Source of the DNA: Oscillospiraceae bacterium
Lineage (GTDB): Bacteria; Bacillota; Clostridia; Oscillospirales; Ruminococcaceae
Length of the DNA: 14,439 nt
Reading direction: 5' to 3'
Assembly: GCA_015067375.1 (NCBI GenBank)
Contig: SVMQ01000032.1
Location: forward strand, 1-14,439
Position numbers and translations under genes: made by a program. The notes under the pieces were generated by a model. The model ran no database searches, was not told the origin of the DNA, and was given only the letters and a program-made list of their open reading frames with translations. Of this stretch, positions 14,389 through 14,439 are shown piece after piece. Each line of letters starts with the position of its first letter. Positions within the stretch are counted from its first letter, which is position 1.

Positions 14389-14439
14389 TTATACCTCAGA
14401 ACAAGCTATATCCACTGTATGAACGCGGTCTTGTCCGTT
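14389..14439 (-). CDS. possible 3' end of an upstream gene (window edge)
   Basis: The 51 bases at the right edge are open in one minus-strand frame for 16 codons, ending in IACSEV and TAA at 14389-14391, three bases before the ABC-F ATG. The ABC-F ribosome binding site lies inside these last codons, which is the usual arrangement in this window. The other two frames close earlier (about 14407 and 14396), so the choice of frame is a guess and the product cannot be named. Confidence 0.3.
   Translation of the reverse strand, partial: NGQDRVHTVDIACSEV

Noticed and set aside
1..14439. CRISPR array, insertion sequence or prophage genes.
   Set aside because: No regularly spaced direct repeats, transposase motifs or phage structural genes were seen on either strand.

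Overview
The window is a stretch of a low-to-moderate GC, spore-forming Firmicutes chromosome, most likely a Ruminococcus-like member of the Oscillospiraceae. The phylum-level call rests on a spoIIGA-sigE sporulation pair, a DUF951 gene, strong GGAGG ribosome binding sites and near-consensus TTGACA/TATAAT promoters with 17-base spacers. The genus-level placement is an inference from the overall style of the genes. Nothing resembling phage, plasmid, IS or CRISPR was seen; this is mainly housekeeping chromosome with one AT-rich accessory-looking patch beside a tRNA gene.

Layout, left to right. (a) 1-2545, minus strand: an operon read DUF951 gene -> prfA (release factor 1) -> Sua5/YwlC-type threonylcarbamoyl-AMP synthase -> coaE (cut by the window edge), with a clear promoter at 2517-2545. 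(b) 2546-2800: a gene-free, hairpin-rich stretch that looks like a dispersed repeat. (c) 2801-3286: a small AT-rich TPR protein gene with its own promoter, immediately downstream of a tRNA-Pro(UGG) gene (3337-3412) that has a consensus promoter and an intrinsic terminator. (d) 3513-4966, plus strand: the only plus-strand protein gene, an SPFH/YdjI-like protein with three C-terminal zinc ribbons, ended by a strong terminator. (e) 4965-6576, minus strand: spoIIGA-sigE, the membrane protease and pro-sigma pair for mother-cell gene expression, behind a promoter with an unusually long spacer. (f) 6610-8362, minus strand: prfC (release factor 3) as a single-gene unit. (g) 8405-12071, minus strand: a two-gene heterodimeric ABC exporter with one degenerate catalytic site, behind a promoter whose -35 overlaps a perfect palindrome. 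(h) 12082-14439, minus strand: an ABC-F translation ATPase translationally coupled to a small two-helix membrane protein, and possibly the last codons of another gene at the right edge.

The window is rich in translation functions (RF1, RF3, ABC-F, t6A synthesis, tRNA-Pro). I did not find a clear-cut undescribed system. The best candidates for something not well characterised are the SPFH-triple zinc ribbon protein, the two-helix membrane protein coupled to the ABC-F gene, and the TPR gene plus structured repeat beside tRNA-Pro.
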